From Actinomycetota bacterium (GTDB taxonomy: Bacteria > Actinomycetota > Geothermincolia > Geothermincolales > RBG-13-55-18), in contig JABLXL010000016.1 of the NCBI GenBank assembly GCA_013178005.1, positions 1 through 64,000 on the forward strand: DNA of 64,000 nucleotides, written 5' to 3'. The position numbers and the translations under genes are program-made. Below the pieces are notes generated by a model that was not told the origin of the DNA, did no database searches, and saw nothing but the letters and a program-made list of their open reading frames with translations. Of the stretch, positions 51,852 to 59,563 are shown piece by piece; position 1 is the stretch's first letter, and the number at the start of each line of letters is the position of its first letter.

Positions 51852-52251
51852 TTCTCTCTCCGTTCGTTTCCCCTCCCGGCCAGGGAATTATTTTACCACC
51901 TCCAATGGTCGGCACTTGGTGTTTTTCGGGCACGGGGGGACAGTCCTTGCCCCATGCCCGAAAAGGCTTTCCCGAGGCATGAAGGGCAGCCCTCTCCTCG
52001 TACCTGAAAAACGCTCCTGAAGGATCAAGGTGGTTCGTCCCTCGTCCAAGGCGAAGCGGGCACGGGGGGACAGTCCTTGCCCCATGCCCGGAAAACGCCT
52101 CCCCCGCCGGGAACGCTCATGGGTGTTGTCGCCAAATATGGTGACCGGCTGTGAGGAACACATGCGGGTGCCCCCCATGGGATGGACAAGGCGACGCAGT
52201 GGGGTTGTTGAACGCTGTGCATCGGACCGGGAGCCTGACCCCTTTTCTCGG
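51852..52251 (-). repeat. DinB/DUF3604 spacer with two hairpin repeats
   Basis: The 34 bp unit CGGGCACGGGGGGACAGTCC...TTGCCCCATGCCCG occurs at 51927-51960 and 52057-52090, a 130 bp period, and within the first copy the arms extend to TTTTCGGGCA / TGCCCGAAAA. This forms a stable hairpin with flanking T and A tracts, so it can terminate dinB transcription. The core is shared with the 20.0 kb repeats. No gene is supported in the 400 bp. Confidence 0.7.
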
Positions 52252-53550
52252 TCAGCGCGCGAGGTTCATGCCCGAGAGGGAGAAGTCGCCCAGGAGGGAG
52301 GCGCGCGTGACCACCCCCTCCCCGTAGCGGTCGCGCAAGGCGTCCATGGCGGCGGTGAGTTTTTCCTCGCGCGGGTCCAGGCACTCCCAGATGCTCACCT
52401 GCCTTCCCTCCTCGCGGCGGCGCAACTGGGAGACGGACACCCCCACCGTGGTCACCGGCTCCCTCCACAGCCCCGAGGAGGCCTCGCGGCGCAGCAGGTC
52501 CCGCGCCGCGGCGAAAACGGGGGAGGAGAGGTCGGTGTACTCCTCCAGGGTCCTGGCGCGGGCGTAACCCATGGCGTAGCCCACCCGCAGGCGCAGGCTA
52601 ACCGTCCTCCCCAGGTACCCGTCGCGGCGCATCCGCCGCGTCACCGCGTCCACCAACCCCAGCAGGGTGTTCTCCAGGTATTCAAGGTCGTCGCTTCCCC
52701 CGCGCAGGGAGAGGCTGTGGCCGAAGGATTTCACCTCGTGGCCCTCCCCGCTGCTCGCCACCGGGCTGTCGTCCTCCCCCCGCGCCGCCTTCCATAGCAG
52801 GCGCCCCATGATCCCGAAGCGCCACTCCAGAGCCTCCCGCGGGGCGCGGGCCAGGTCTCCCACCGTCTCGATGCCCATGGCGCGGAGGTTGCGGCGCATG
52901 CGGGCGCCCACCCCCACCAGCTTGTCCACGGGGAGAGGGGCCAGGACGTCGGGGAGTTGCTCCGGCCTGATGACGGTGAGGCCGTCGGGCTTCTGGAACT
53001 CGGAGGCCATCTTGGCCACCAGCTTGTTGGGGCCGATGCCCACGGAGGCGGTGAGGCGGAGCTCGCGGCGGATGTCCTCCTTCAAGGCCGCGCCCACCCT
53101 CCGCGCCGCCTCCCAGCGCTTCTCCCCTGGGGGGCGGGAACGCAGAACGGGCGTGAGGTCCAGGAAAACCTCGTCTATGGAAAAAACTTCCACACGGTGG
53201 GAACGCCTCTCGCAGATGCGCAGGATGCGTCGGGCGTTGTCCAGGTATTTGGGGATGTCGGCGTGAACGAAACACGCCTGGGGGCAGCGCGAGCGCGCCT
53301 CCCACACCGACATTCCCGCCTTCACCCCCCAGGGACGGGCCTCGTAGGAGGCGGTGGCCACCACCCCGTGGGAGCAGAAATCGCTGGAGGTGTGGCAGAC
53401 GATGAGGGGGCGTCCGCGGTAGATGGGGATGTCCCTCTGCTCCACGGAAGCGAAATAAGCGTCCATGTCCAGGTGGAGGACGCAGCGCTCTCCCCCCGCC
53501 TTACCCTGGTCCGCGGGCCTGAGCAATCCGCGCATCACGAACTGGGTCAT
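52252..53550 (-). CDS. dinB: Y-family DNA polymerase IV
   Basis: 432 residues. A low-fidelity lesion-bypass polymerase. Metal-site motifs HLDMDAYFASVEQR and SIDEVFLDLTP, the thumb KMASEFQKPDGLTVI and the little-finger region are present; QVSIW near residue 400 resembles the QxS/DLF beta-clamp motif. An N-terminal about 20-residue extension (MTQFVMRGLLRPADQ) precedes the usual start. Downstream of lexA and DUF6504 on the same strand, which fits the SOS response; no polymerase C (dnaE2) is seen. Confidence 0.95.
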   Translation of the reverse strand: MTQFVMRGLLRPADQGKAGGERCVLHLDMDAYFASVEQRDIPIYRGRPLIVCHTSSDFCSHGVVATASYEARPWGVKAGMSVWEARSRCPQACFVHADIPKYLDNARRILRICERRSHRVEVFSIDEVFLDLTPVLRSRPPGEKRWEAARRVGAALKEDIRRELRLTASVGIGPNKLVAKMASEFQKPDGLTVIRPEQLPDVLAPLPVDKLVGVGARMRRNLRAMGIETVGDLARAPREALEWRFGIMGRLLWKAARGEDDSPVASSGEGHEVKSFGHSLSLRGGSDDLEYLENTLLGLVDAVTRRMRRDGYLGRTVSLRLRVGYAMGYARARTLEEYTDLSSPVFAAARDLLRREASSGLWREPVTTVGVSVSQLRRREEGRQVSIWECLDPREEKLTAAMDALRDRYGEGVVTRASLLGDFSLSGMNLAR

Positions 53551-53725
53551 CTTCGCGCCGCCCCGTGAGCCATCCCGGCGGCCGCCCGCTCACCCTTCGC
53601 CTCCGTGCCCGCGCCCCCCACGGTTCCCAGCGGCCCCCGGGCACGGTTCGTGGAAGGGGCGCGCCATCCGTCCGGGCCGCGACCACTCCTCGTTGCCGGC
53701 GCGAGAAACGGCGATCCACCCATGC

Positions 53726-53977
53726 CTACTCCTCGCCGTGCACGCGCACCAGGCTCCAGCTCATACCCTCGGTGGAGAAACGCAGCTCGTACACCTCGGG
53801 GTTGTCGCTCATCACCGAGTAGTAGAGCTCGAGGTAACGCCCCTTCATGGCGCGGTAGGTCCCCAGCACCCGCCGGATCTCGTACCTCCTGCCGCGCCAG
53901 AGAAAAACGGTGGGGCGAAGTTTTCCGCCGCGGAACACCGCCGCCACGTCCACCGGCTCCTCAACGAGAGTCACCAT
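53726..53977 (-). CDS. DUF6504 family protein
   Basis: 83 residues. Start at 53977 (MVTLVEEPVDVAAVFRG) chosen for GGAGGAGGAGG just upstream; the open frame extends to 54202 only because it runs into the duplicated copy. The family is a small beta-rich domain usually next to Y-family polymerase genes in Actinobacteria and relatives, as here (dinB starts 175 bp downstream). RGRRYEIRRVLGTYRAMKGRYLELYYSV is the conserved core. Presumed accessory factor for translesion synthesis; unproven. Confidence 0.82.
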   Translation of the reverse strand: MVTLVEEPVDVAAVFRGGKLRPTVFLWRGRRYEIRRVLGTYRAMKGRYLELYYSVMSDNPEVYELRFSTEGMSWSLVRVHGEE

Positions 53978-54255
53978 CTCGAAATCCTCCTCCTCCCGGG
54001 CACCGCTCGCTTGGGCGCCGCTTCGCGACCAGCCGTCATACGTTCCGGAAACCATCCCGGATCCCCCGGCCCCCCTCGCCCAAGCGCGAACGGCCACCTC
54101 CCGACGTCCCGCCCAGGGAAGCGGCGTTGCGGCGGCAACGGCCAGGGGGCAAGACCGGTTTTCCGCCGCGGAACACCGCCGCCACGTCCACCGGCTCCTC
54201 AACGAGAGTCACCATCTCGAACTCCTCCTCCTCCCGGGCACCGCTCGCTTGGGCG
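53920..54255 (-). repeat. Direct repeat duplicating the DUF6504 gene start
   Basis: A 98 bp unit at 53920-54017, covering the ribosome-binding site and first 20 codons of the DUF6504 gene, is repeated at 54158-54255 (238 bp apart) with very few differences. The second copy (ATG at 54215) leads into a frame that loses the family sequence after AVFRGGKPVLP. Confidence 0.88.
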
Positions 54256-54601
54256 CGGGCGCCTTTCCCGACCTCCCGGCGGAGACGCAGGGAGGGCTTC
54301 ACGCCCTCCCTGGATGCCTCTTTTCGCGCGGCCTCGCGCCGCGTGGCTATGTGCGCGCGGGCCGGGACGCCGCCCGCGCCGTCTCCCGACACTCGGGAAA
54401 ACCCGAATCCACTATCCCGTACGGCCACGGGGGCGCTCGCCCGAGGCCCGGACCACGGCGGGAACTTTCCCGACGGGATATGTAACTCTCAACCGTATCC
54501 GAATCGTCGGCCCCAAACCGCAACAGGAACGGGCGCCCCAGGTTCTTACCCGCCGTGAGCTAAGGGTCCGCGCTCCGGCGCGATGTGAAATGGCCCGCTC
54601 C
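54256..54601. other. Spacer between the duplicated gene start and lexA
   Basis: 346 bp with no supported gene; open frames crossing it in the minus direction (about 54036-54428) contain the duplicated DUF6504 start but no recognisable protein after it. No terminator for lexA is obvious. Confidence 0.4.
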
Positions 54602-55207
54602 TCAGACCCGTTCCCGCAGCAGGGCCACCACCTTCCCCGCCAGCCTCACCTCCGCGTCGCCCCGTTCCACCCGCAGGGTCGGGTAGGCGGGGTTGGAGGC
54701 CACCAGCTCCACCGCCTTCCCGCGGCGCCGCAGGCGTTTCACGGTGGCCTCGCCGTCCACCAGGGCCACCACCACCTCGCCATCCTCCGCGTCCGGGCGG
54801 GGGTCCACCACCACCAGGTCCCCGTCCCTTATGCCGTCGCCGACCATGCTGTCGCCCCTCACCCGCAGCAGGAATCGGCCGCGTCCGCCCCAGCGGCCGG
54901 GCACGGGAAGCCATTCCTCCACCTCCTCGGAGGCATACCGCAGGGGCCCGGCGGGCACCTCGCCCACCAGGGGGAGGTAGGCCGCGGCCTCCCTGAACCC
55001 GCCGCGCACCTGGATGGCGCGCGCCCCGGGAGCGCGGGAGATGAACCCCTTTCTCTCCAGGGCCTCCAGGTGGCGCTGGGCGCCACGGGTGGAGGACATC
55101 CCCAAGGCCTCGCATATCTCCCGCACGCTGGGGGGATAGCCGCTGCGCTCCAACTTCTCCAGCACGAAGTCGAGCACCTCCTCCTGCCTGGGCGTCAGCT
55201 CGTCCAA
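54602..55207 (-). CDS. lexA: LexA repressor
   Basis: 201 residues from a TTG start (MDELTPRQEEVLDFV). N-terminal winged helix (YPPSVREICEALGMSSTRGAQRHLEAL) and C-terminal peptidase S24 domain with self-cleavage site Ala86-Gly87 (EVPAGPL), catalytic Ser120 (GDSMVGDGI) and Lys157 (EATVKRLRRR). GGAGG precedes the start. It controls the SOS response; RecA-stimulated self-cleavage relieves repression. Its own promoter carries a palindrome that is the likely operator. Transcribed toward DUF6504 and dinB. Confidence 0.96.
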   Translation of the reverse strand: MDELTPRQEEVLDFVLEKLERSGYPPSVREICEALGMSSTRGAQRHLEALERKGFISRAPGARAIQVRGGFREAAAYLPLVGEVPAGPLRYASEEVEEWLPVPGRWGGRGRFLLRVRGDSMVGDGIRDGDLVVVDPRPDAEDGEVVVALVDGEATVKRLRRRGKAVELVASNPAYPTLRVERGDAEVRLAGKVVALLRERV

Positions 55208-55225
55208 TTCCTCTTCACCTCCAGG

Positions 55226-55273
55226 CCCATTATAGTATACATGCGTTTACCTGTAAACACCCGTTTACCCCAA
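55226..55273 (-). promoter_or_regulatory. lexA promoter and LexA operator
   Basis: On the minus strand: TTTACA at about 55251-55256 (-35), a spacer of exactly 17 bp, TATAAT at 55228-55233 (-10), then GGGCCTGGAGG. The -35 overlaps a perfect palindrome GTTTACAGGTAAAC (55245-55258); a further GTAAAC lies just upstream, forming GTAAAC-N4-GTTTAC. A repressor bound here would block RNA polymerase, as expected for autoregulated lexA. That it is the LexA site is inference from position. Confidence 0.85.
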
Positions 55274-55407
55274 CAGGGACACGGGAAAGGAAATGGCGCA
55301 AAGGTTAGGGCACGGAGGTTTCAAGGACGGGGGTTCAGGGTAAATAATCCTTGGACCTCACCGCCACCGGAAAGTATCCGGTCTGAAGATCACTCGGAGG
55401 TGAAAAA

Positions 55408-55566
55408 ATGGTGCGGGGACCTCACGGCCATGAGAAAACGAGCGTCGAAGTACTACGGGTTCTCTGCCCAAAGTGCAGCAACCGCGTAGCCATCGAGCCC
55501 GGTGAAGAGCAAGCCAAGTGCCCCAAGTGCGGCAACATGGTGAAGCGGCCTTCCAAGTCCAAGTAG
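55408..55566 (+). CDS. Small zinc-ribbon protein
   Basis: 52 residues, ATG preceded by CGGAGGTGAA. The sequence has LCPKCSNRVAI and AKCPKCGNMVKR, a CPxC-x16-CPxC zinc ribbon, between a short N-terminal strand and a basic tail. It is 47 bp before the STAS gene on the same strand and probably co-transcribed. Function unknown; perhaps a nucleic-acid or protein adaptor. Confidence 0.75.
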   Translation: MVRGPHGHEKTSVEVLRVLCPKCSNRVAIEPGEEQAKCPKCGNMVKRPSKSK

Positions 55567-55613
55567 CCGGACCCCCGCTTGGGGCTCCGGCCCAAGATAA
55601 CGGTGAAAAGAGC

Positions 55614-55985
55614 ATGATCGACGAGGAAAAGGGCGGCACCGTACTCGATGTCGCGGTGGAGAGCTTCGGCGGACGCCACCTTATCGCCCTCAGCGGCGAG
55701 GTCGACGTTTACAGCGCCCATAAGCTGCGCGAGACCATCAAAGACCTCGTGGAAGAGGGACATTACAACATCGTGGTGGATCTCGAGAAAGTGGCCTTTC
55801 TCGACAGCACCGGGCTCGGCGTCCTGGTGGGCGGCCTGAAACGGGTAAGGCATCACGGCGGCGAGCTGGGCATCATCTGCAACCAGGAAAAGATCCTGCG
55901 CATCTTCCGCATCACCGGGCTCACCAAGGTCTTCCCTATCTACCCGTCCAGGGAGGACTTGCACGCAAAGGTCGAGGAGGCCTGA
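55614..55985 (+). CDS. STAS-domain anti-sigma factor antagonist
   Basis: 123 residues. VVDLEKVAFLDSTGLGVLVGGLKR has the conserved DSTGLG with the phosphorylatable Ser; GGELGIICNQEKILRIFRITGLTKVFPIY is the typical second half. The start at 55614 follows GGTGAAAAG; the open frame reaches 55518 without support. Partner of the kinase encoded 2 bp later; together they control a sigma factor by partner switching. Confidence 0.92.
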   Translation: MIDEEKGGTVLDVAVESFGGRHLIALSGEVDVYSAHKLRETIKDLVEEGHYNIVVDLEKVAFLDSTGLGVLVGGLKRVRHHGGELGIICNQEKILRIFRITGLTKVFPIYPSREDLHAKVEEA

Positions 55986-55987
55986 AT

Positions 55988-56410
55988 TTGCCCCAGGAGG
56001 AGACGACAGAGTTCGAGCTGGAGATGCCGGCGCAGGCCAAGTATGTCGGGCTGGCTCGGCTGCTGGCAAGCTCTATAGCGCGGCGCCTGCGCTTCAGCGA
56101 GGAGAGCATCGACGATCTTAAAATAGCCATCTCCGAGATGTGCACCAACGCCATCGTGCACACCGGAAACGGCGACAAACCCCCCATCCTGGTACGCTAC
56201 CTGGCCGGGGACGGGTTCATTACCATCGAGGTCAGGGACCGCGGGCCGGGATTCGACCCCGCGTGCGTGCTGGACCGCGAACGCGGCGACCTTCTCGGCA
56301 AGGGTTTCGGGATACCGCTGATTAGAAGCCTGGTGGATGTTTTCGAGTGCGACTCCAGCCCCGGAAGCGGTACCGTGGTCTCCATAACCAAGTTCGTGGA
56401 CGCAGGGTGA
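55988..56410 (+). CDS. Anti-sigma factor serine kinase (RsbW/SpoIIAB-like)
   Basis: 140 residues, TTG start with GAGGAGG upstream, two bases after the STAS stop. HATPase_c signatures: N-box AISEMCTNAIVHTG, G1 DRGPGFDP, G2 GKGFGIPLI. Such proteins bind a sigma factor and, using ATP, phosphorylate the STAS antagonist. No sigma-factor gene follows; the next gene is pcm. The sigma partner must be elsewhere. Confidence 0.92.
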   Translation: MPQEETTEFELEMPAQAKYVGLARLLASSIARRLRFSEESIDDLKIAISEMCTNAIVHTGNGDKPPILVRYLAGDGFITIEVRDRGPGFDPACVLDRERGDLLGKGFGIPLIRSLVDVFECDSSPGSGTVVSITKFVDAG

Positions 56411-56466
56411 GGGGATGGACGGGCCACCATTCCCGATCCCGGCGCGGAAACGGCGTTACCGGCGAC

Positions 56467-57138
56467 ATGGAAGAGGACTACTACACTAAAGCCCGCAAGG
56501 CCATGGTGAGGCAACAGATCGCGGCCCGCGGAGTCGATGACCCCCGCGTGCTGGAGGCCATGTCGAAGGTGCCGCGCCACCTTTTTGTCCCCGCCCACCT
56601 GGCGGATCGCGCCTATGATGATTCGCCGCTGCCCATAGGGGAGGGACAGACCATAAGCCAACCCTACATGGTGGCGTGGATGACCGAGCTGCTGCGGCTG
56701 GAAAAGGATTCCAGGGTGCTGGAGATAGGCACTGGATCCGGATACCAGGCCGCGGTGCTTTGTGAGCTGGCGCGCGAGGTGTTCACCATAGAGAAGATCC
56801 CGGAGCTGGCACGCGAAGCCGAGCGGCGCCTTTCCTCGCTCGGATACCGCAACTTCCGCGTCCGCGTGGGAGACGGCACCCTGGGCTGGCCCGAGGAGGC
56901 GCCCTTCGACGGCATCATCGTCACTGCGGGAGCGCCATCGGTGCCACAGCCCCTCACGGAACAACTGGCCGAAGGCGGGAGGCTGGTGATTCCCGTGGGT
57001 CCTTCGGGAATGCAGATGCTCACGGTCATCGAGCGCAGGGGGGGCGGATTCACCCACAGCGAGGAGGGTTCCTGCGTTTTCGTGCCCCTGGTGGGGGAAC
57101 ACGGTTGGAAGCGTGGGCGCGGGCACCGCCTCGAGTAG
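56467..57138 (+). CDS. pcm: Protein-L-isoaspartate O-methyltransferase
   Basis: 223 residues. It repairs aged proteins by methylating isoaspartyl residues with S-adenosylmethionine. VPRHLFVP, GQTISQPYMVAWMTELL, VLEIGTGSGYQAAVL (SAM-binding motif I) and TAGAPSVPQPLTEQLAEGGRLVIPVG are diagnostic. Start at 56467 (MEEDYYTKARKAMV) by alignment; no good ribosome-binding site. 57 bp after the anti-sigma kinase gene. Confidence 0.94.
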   Translation: MEEDYYTKARKAMVRQQIAARGVDDPRVLEAMSKVPRHLFVPAHLADRAYDDSPLPIGEGQTISQPYMVAWMTELLRLEKDSRVLEIGTGSGYQAAVLCELAREVFTIEKIPELAREAERRLSSLGYRNFRVRVGDGTLGWPEEAPFDGIIVTAGAPSVPQPLTEQLAEGGRLVIPVGPSGMQMLTVIERRGGGFTHSEEGSCVFVPLVGEHGWKRGRGHRLE

Positions 57139-57332
57139 CGGCCTATTGCCCTATTGCGGCCGCCTGGCGCCTTCACCTTCCTTCCCGCTTGCTTTTTGCG
57201 ATCAGGCTTGCGCAGTCGACCATGCATGCCCCCTCCGGATCGAAAACGAGTGGGCTATGCTTCCCCGCCACACAAGGACGCGCGGCGCGATCGATCAGCA
57301 AGCCGCGTAGCCTCGCTGCGCCCGCCTGGTGC

Positions 57333-57345
57333 TATAATCTTCGCA
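57333..57345 (+). promoter_or_regulatory. Promoter for leaderless mannose synthase gene
   Basis: Extended -10 element TGCTATAAT (TATAAT at 57333-57338), six bases, ATG at 57345; no Shine-Dalgarno sequence. Third instance of the same geometry in this window. Confidence 0.7.
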
Positions 57346-58067
57346 TGCGTGAATTGACCGTGGTGCTGCCCACCTACAACGAGCGCGAGAACATCGAGCG
57401 CATCGTGGAGGCCATCTTGCGCCAGCCCCTGGACCTGGGGGTCCTCGTGGTGGACGACAACTCGCCCGACGGAACGGGAGAGATAGCGGACCGTATCGCC
57501 GCCGCCGACGACCGGGTCGAGGTCCTGCACCGGGAGGGAAAAGGGGGGCTGGGAACCGCCTACCGCGCCGGGTTCCGCTACGCGCTGGAGCGGGGGGCGC
57601 AGTACTGCTTCGAGATCGACGCCGACTTTTCCCACAACCCCGACGACATCCCCCGCCTTTACGCTGCGGCCAGCGAGGCGGACGCCGCCGTCGGCTCGCG
57701 CTACATCAAGGGCGGCGGGGCACCCGACTGGAGCTTCTACCGGTGGCTGATCAGCCGCGGCGGGAACCTCTACACCAAGGTGGTGGCGCGGACCAGGACG
57801 GTGGACACCACCTCGGGATTCCGTTGCTACTCGCGCCGCGTGCTGGAGGCCATCCCCCTCGACCGGGTCACCTCGCAGGGTTACGCTTTCCAGATCGAGA
57901 TGACCTTCGTGGCCGAGGCGCTGGGCTTCCACATCGTGGAGGTGCCCATCATATTCGTGGACCGCAAGGGAGGCGAGTCCAAGATGGACTCGGATATCTT
58001 CTGGGAGGGCCTGAAGGTGGTCTGGGGCCTGCGCCGCAAGTACCGGGACCTCGAACCCATCGCCTGA
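57345..58067 (+). CDS. Polyprenol monophosphomannose synthase
   Basis: 240 residues, GT2 family. It transfers mannose from GDP-mannose to a polyprenyl phosphate at the inner membrane face. VVLPTYNERENIERIV, VVDDNSPDGTGEIADR, the DxD motif IDADFSHNP, GSRYIKGGG and DTTSGFRCYSR are the dolichol-phosphate mannose synthase set. No C-terminal membrane domain, as in actinobacterial Ppm1 catalytic halves. Start at 57345, six bases after TATAAT. Its product could feed the GT-C-type transferase at 8.8-11.5 kb. Confidence 0.93.
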   Translation: MRELTVVLPTYNERENIERIVEAILRQPLDLGVLVVDDNSPDGTGEIADRIAAADDRVEVLHREGKGGLGTAYRAGFRYALERGAQYCFEIDADFSHNPDDIPRLYAAASEADAAVGSRYIKGGGAPDWSFYRWLISRGGNLYTKVVARTRTVDTTSGFRCYSRRVLEAIPLDRVTSQGYAFQIEMTFVAEALGFHIVEVPIIFVDRKGGESKMDSDIFWEGLKVVWGLRRKYRDLEPIA

Positions 58068-58116
58068 GAAGCAACCCGGGATGCGTCCCTCCCGGCACGG
58101 AAATTTACGTCCCCGA

Positions 58117-59469
58117 TCAGGCGGATTCCTCGCCCAAGTCGTCCGAGTACAGGCGCACGTTGTTGGGCCCCGCCGCCCTGGCGGCGGCCAGCGCGGCCAG
58201 GGCTTTTTCCAGGAGGTCGTTATCGTTTTCGGCGTTGGCGGGATAGGAGGACACTCCCACGCAGACGGTGAGCTTTTCTACCTCCTTCTTCACCCGCGAT
58301 GGGAAAGGGTATTCCTCCACCACCTTGCGGATGCGTTCCGCGAGGCGCATAGCCCCCAGGCGCCTGGTCTCCGGGAGGAGCACCGCGAAGAGGCCGTCTC
58401 CGTAACGGGCCGCCGTGTCCACCTCCCGCGTGTTGCGTCTCACGATGTTCCCCACGTCGCCGAGCACGAAGTCACCCAGGTAGCGCCCGTTGCGCTCCAG
58501 GTAACCGGCGAAGTCGTCGATCTCGAAGAAGAGCAGGCAGACGTTCAGGCTGTAACGGCGGGCCCTGTTGACCTCCCTCTTCACCTGGTGGAGGAAATAA
58601 TGCTTGTTGAAGAGGCCGCTGGCGGAATCCGTCACCACGCTGGTCTCCAACTCGGAATAGAGCCGCGAGATGAGCACCGTGAGCCCGGCCTGGTCCGCGA
58701 TGAGAGCCAGCACGGGCATTTTCACCGCCTCTATCTCGCCCTCCTCGATGCCCAGGGCGAGGACGCCGATTACCCTCCCCTCGGCGCGCAACGGGAAGCT
58801 GATCAGGCTCGCAATCCCGGTATCCGCAAGGTAAGGGTACTCGGCGTGCTCAGGCCGCAGGAGCCCTTGACTTACGGCGGCCGAGTCGAAGGATGACCCG
58901 CAGATGGAGGATTTGACGTCGAGGGTCTCCGCCACCAGGCCCTCCGCCGCCGCCCCCCTCGCCAGCACCACCTTCAACTCGTCCACCTCGTCCCCCGGCA
59001 GGAGCACCATGCCCAACGCCGCACCGCTGAAGGCCATGGCCCTGTCAAGCAACTGGGAAAGCTTGGGAATTGGATCGGTATAGGCCTCGACGACGTTCAC
59101 GCCGGAGCATATGTCTATGGTCCCGAGGATCGCTTCCCGGCTCAGCGGCGTCACTCCACCGGCGGGCAATGATTCCAGCAGGCGCGCCAGGGGAGACCCT
59201 TCCCGCACGAAAACCACCTGGCAGTGGGCGGGTGCGCCCTTGACCTCCTCTACCTCCTCTTCCGCAACCAGCACGAGGTCGGGCGCCGCGGTGCGGAAGA
59301 GATCCCTGCGCGAGGTGTAAACGGGGGGCGGATCCAGGGCTACCGGCCACTGTTGGGGGACCTCCCTGGAAAGCACCCCCACGACCTCTAACCCTTCGCG
59401 ATCCGCAAGCAGCGTCGCCAGGCGCGAACAGGCCTGATTGAAACCGATAAAGGCGATCCTTGTCTCCAT
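58117..59469 (-). CDS. Degenerate-GGDEF protein with GAF and Rossmann-like N-terminus
   Basis: 450 residues. N-terminal about 130 residues: METRIAFIGFNQACSRLATLL, a nucleotide-binding Rossmann-like start. Middle about 135-285: GAF-like domain. C-terminal from about 290: GGDEF fold (DSASGLFNKHYFLHQVKREVNRARRYS, LLFFEIDDF) in which the signature is RYGDGLFAVLLPETR, not RYGGDEF. The catalytic Asp/Glu pair is lost, so cyclase activity is unlikely. Start at 59469 with GGCAGGAG; an upstream start at 59514 is possible. Convergent with the mannose-synthase gene. Confidence 0.85.
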   Translation of the reverse strand: METRIAFIGFNQACSRLATLLADREGLEVVGVLSREVPQQWPVALDPPPVYTSRRDLFRTAAPDLVLVAEEEVEEVKGAPAHCQVVFVREGSPLARLLESLPAGGVTPLSREAILGTIDICSGVNVVEAYTDPIPKLSQLLDRAMAFSGAALGMVLLPGDEVDELKVVLARGAAAEGLVAETLDVKSSICGSSFDSAAVSQGLLRPEHAEYPYLADTGIASLISFPLRAEGRVIGVLALGIEEGEIEAVKMPVLALIADQAGLTVLISRLYSELETSVVTDSASGLFNKHYFLHQVKREVNRARRYSLNVCLLFFEIDDFAGYLERNGRYLGDFVLGDVGNIVRRNTREVDTAARYGDGLFAVLLPETRRLGAMRLAERIRKVVEEYPFPSRVKKEVEKLTVCVGVSSYPANAENDNDLLEKALAALAAARAAGPNNVRLYSDDLGEESA

Positions 59470-59563
59470 CTCCTGCCGCTCCCCACACCTTATGGACGCC
59501 GCCAAGCAACGCATTAATTGTAAACGATTGCCTGAAAATTGGAAACGGGATGGAAAGCCTATC

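Noticed and set aside
50598-52007. Plus-strand open frame (469 codons) opposite the DUF3604 protein
   Set aside because: Antisense shadow; the minus strand has DUF3604 metal motifs.
53465-55489. Plus-strand open frame (674 codons) spanning dinB, DUF6504 and lexA
   Set aside because: It runs across three recognisable minus-strand genes and two copies of a repeat; no domain, Pro/Arg-rich composition typical of shadows.
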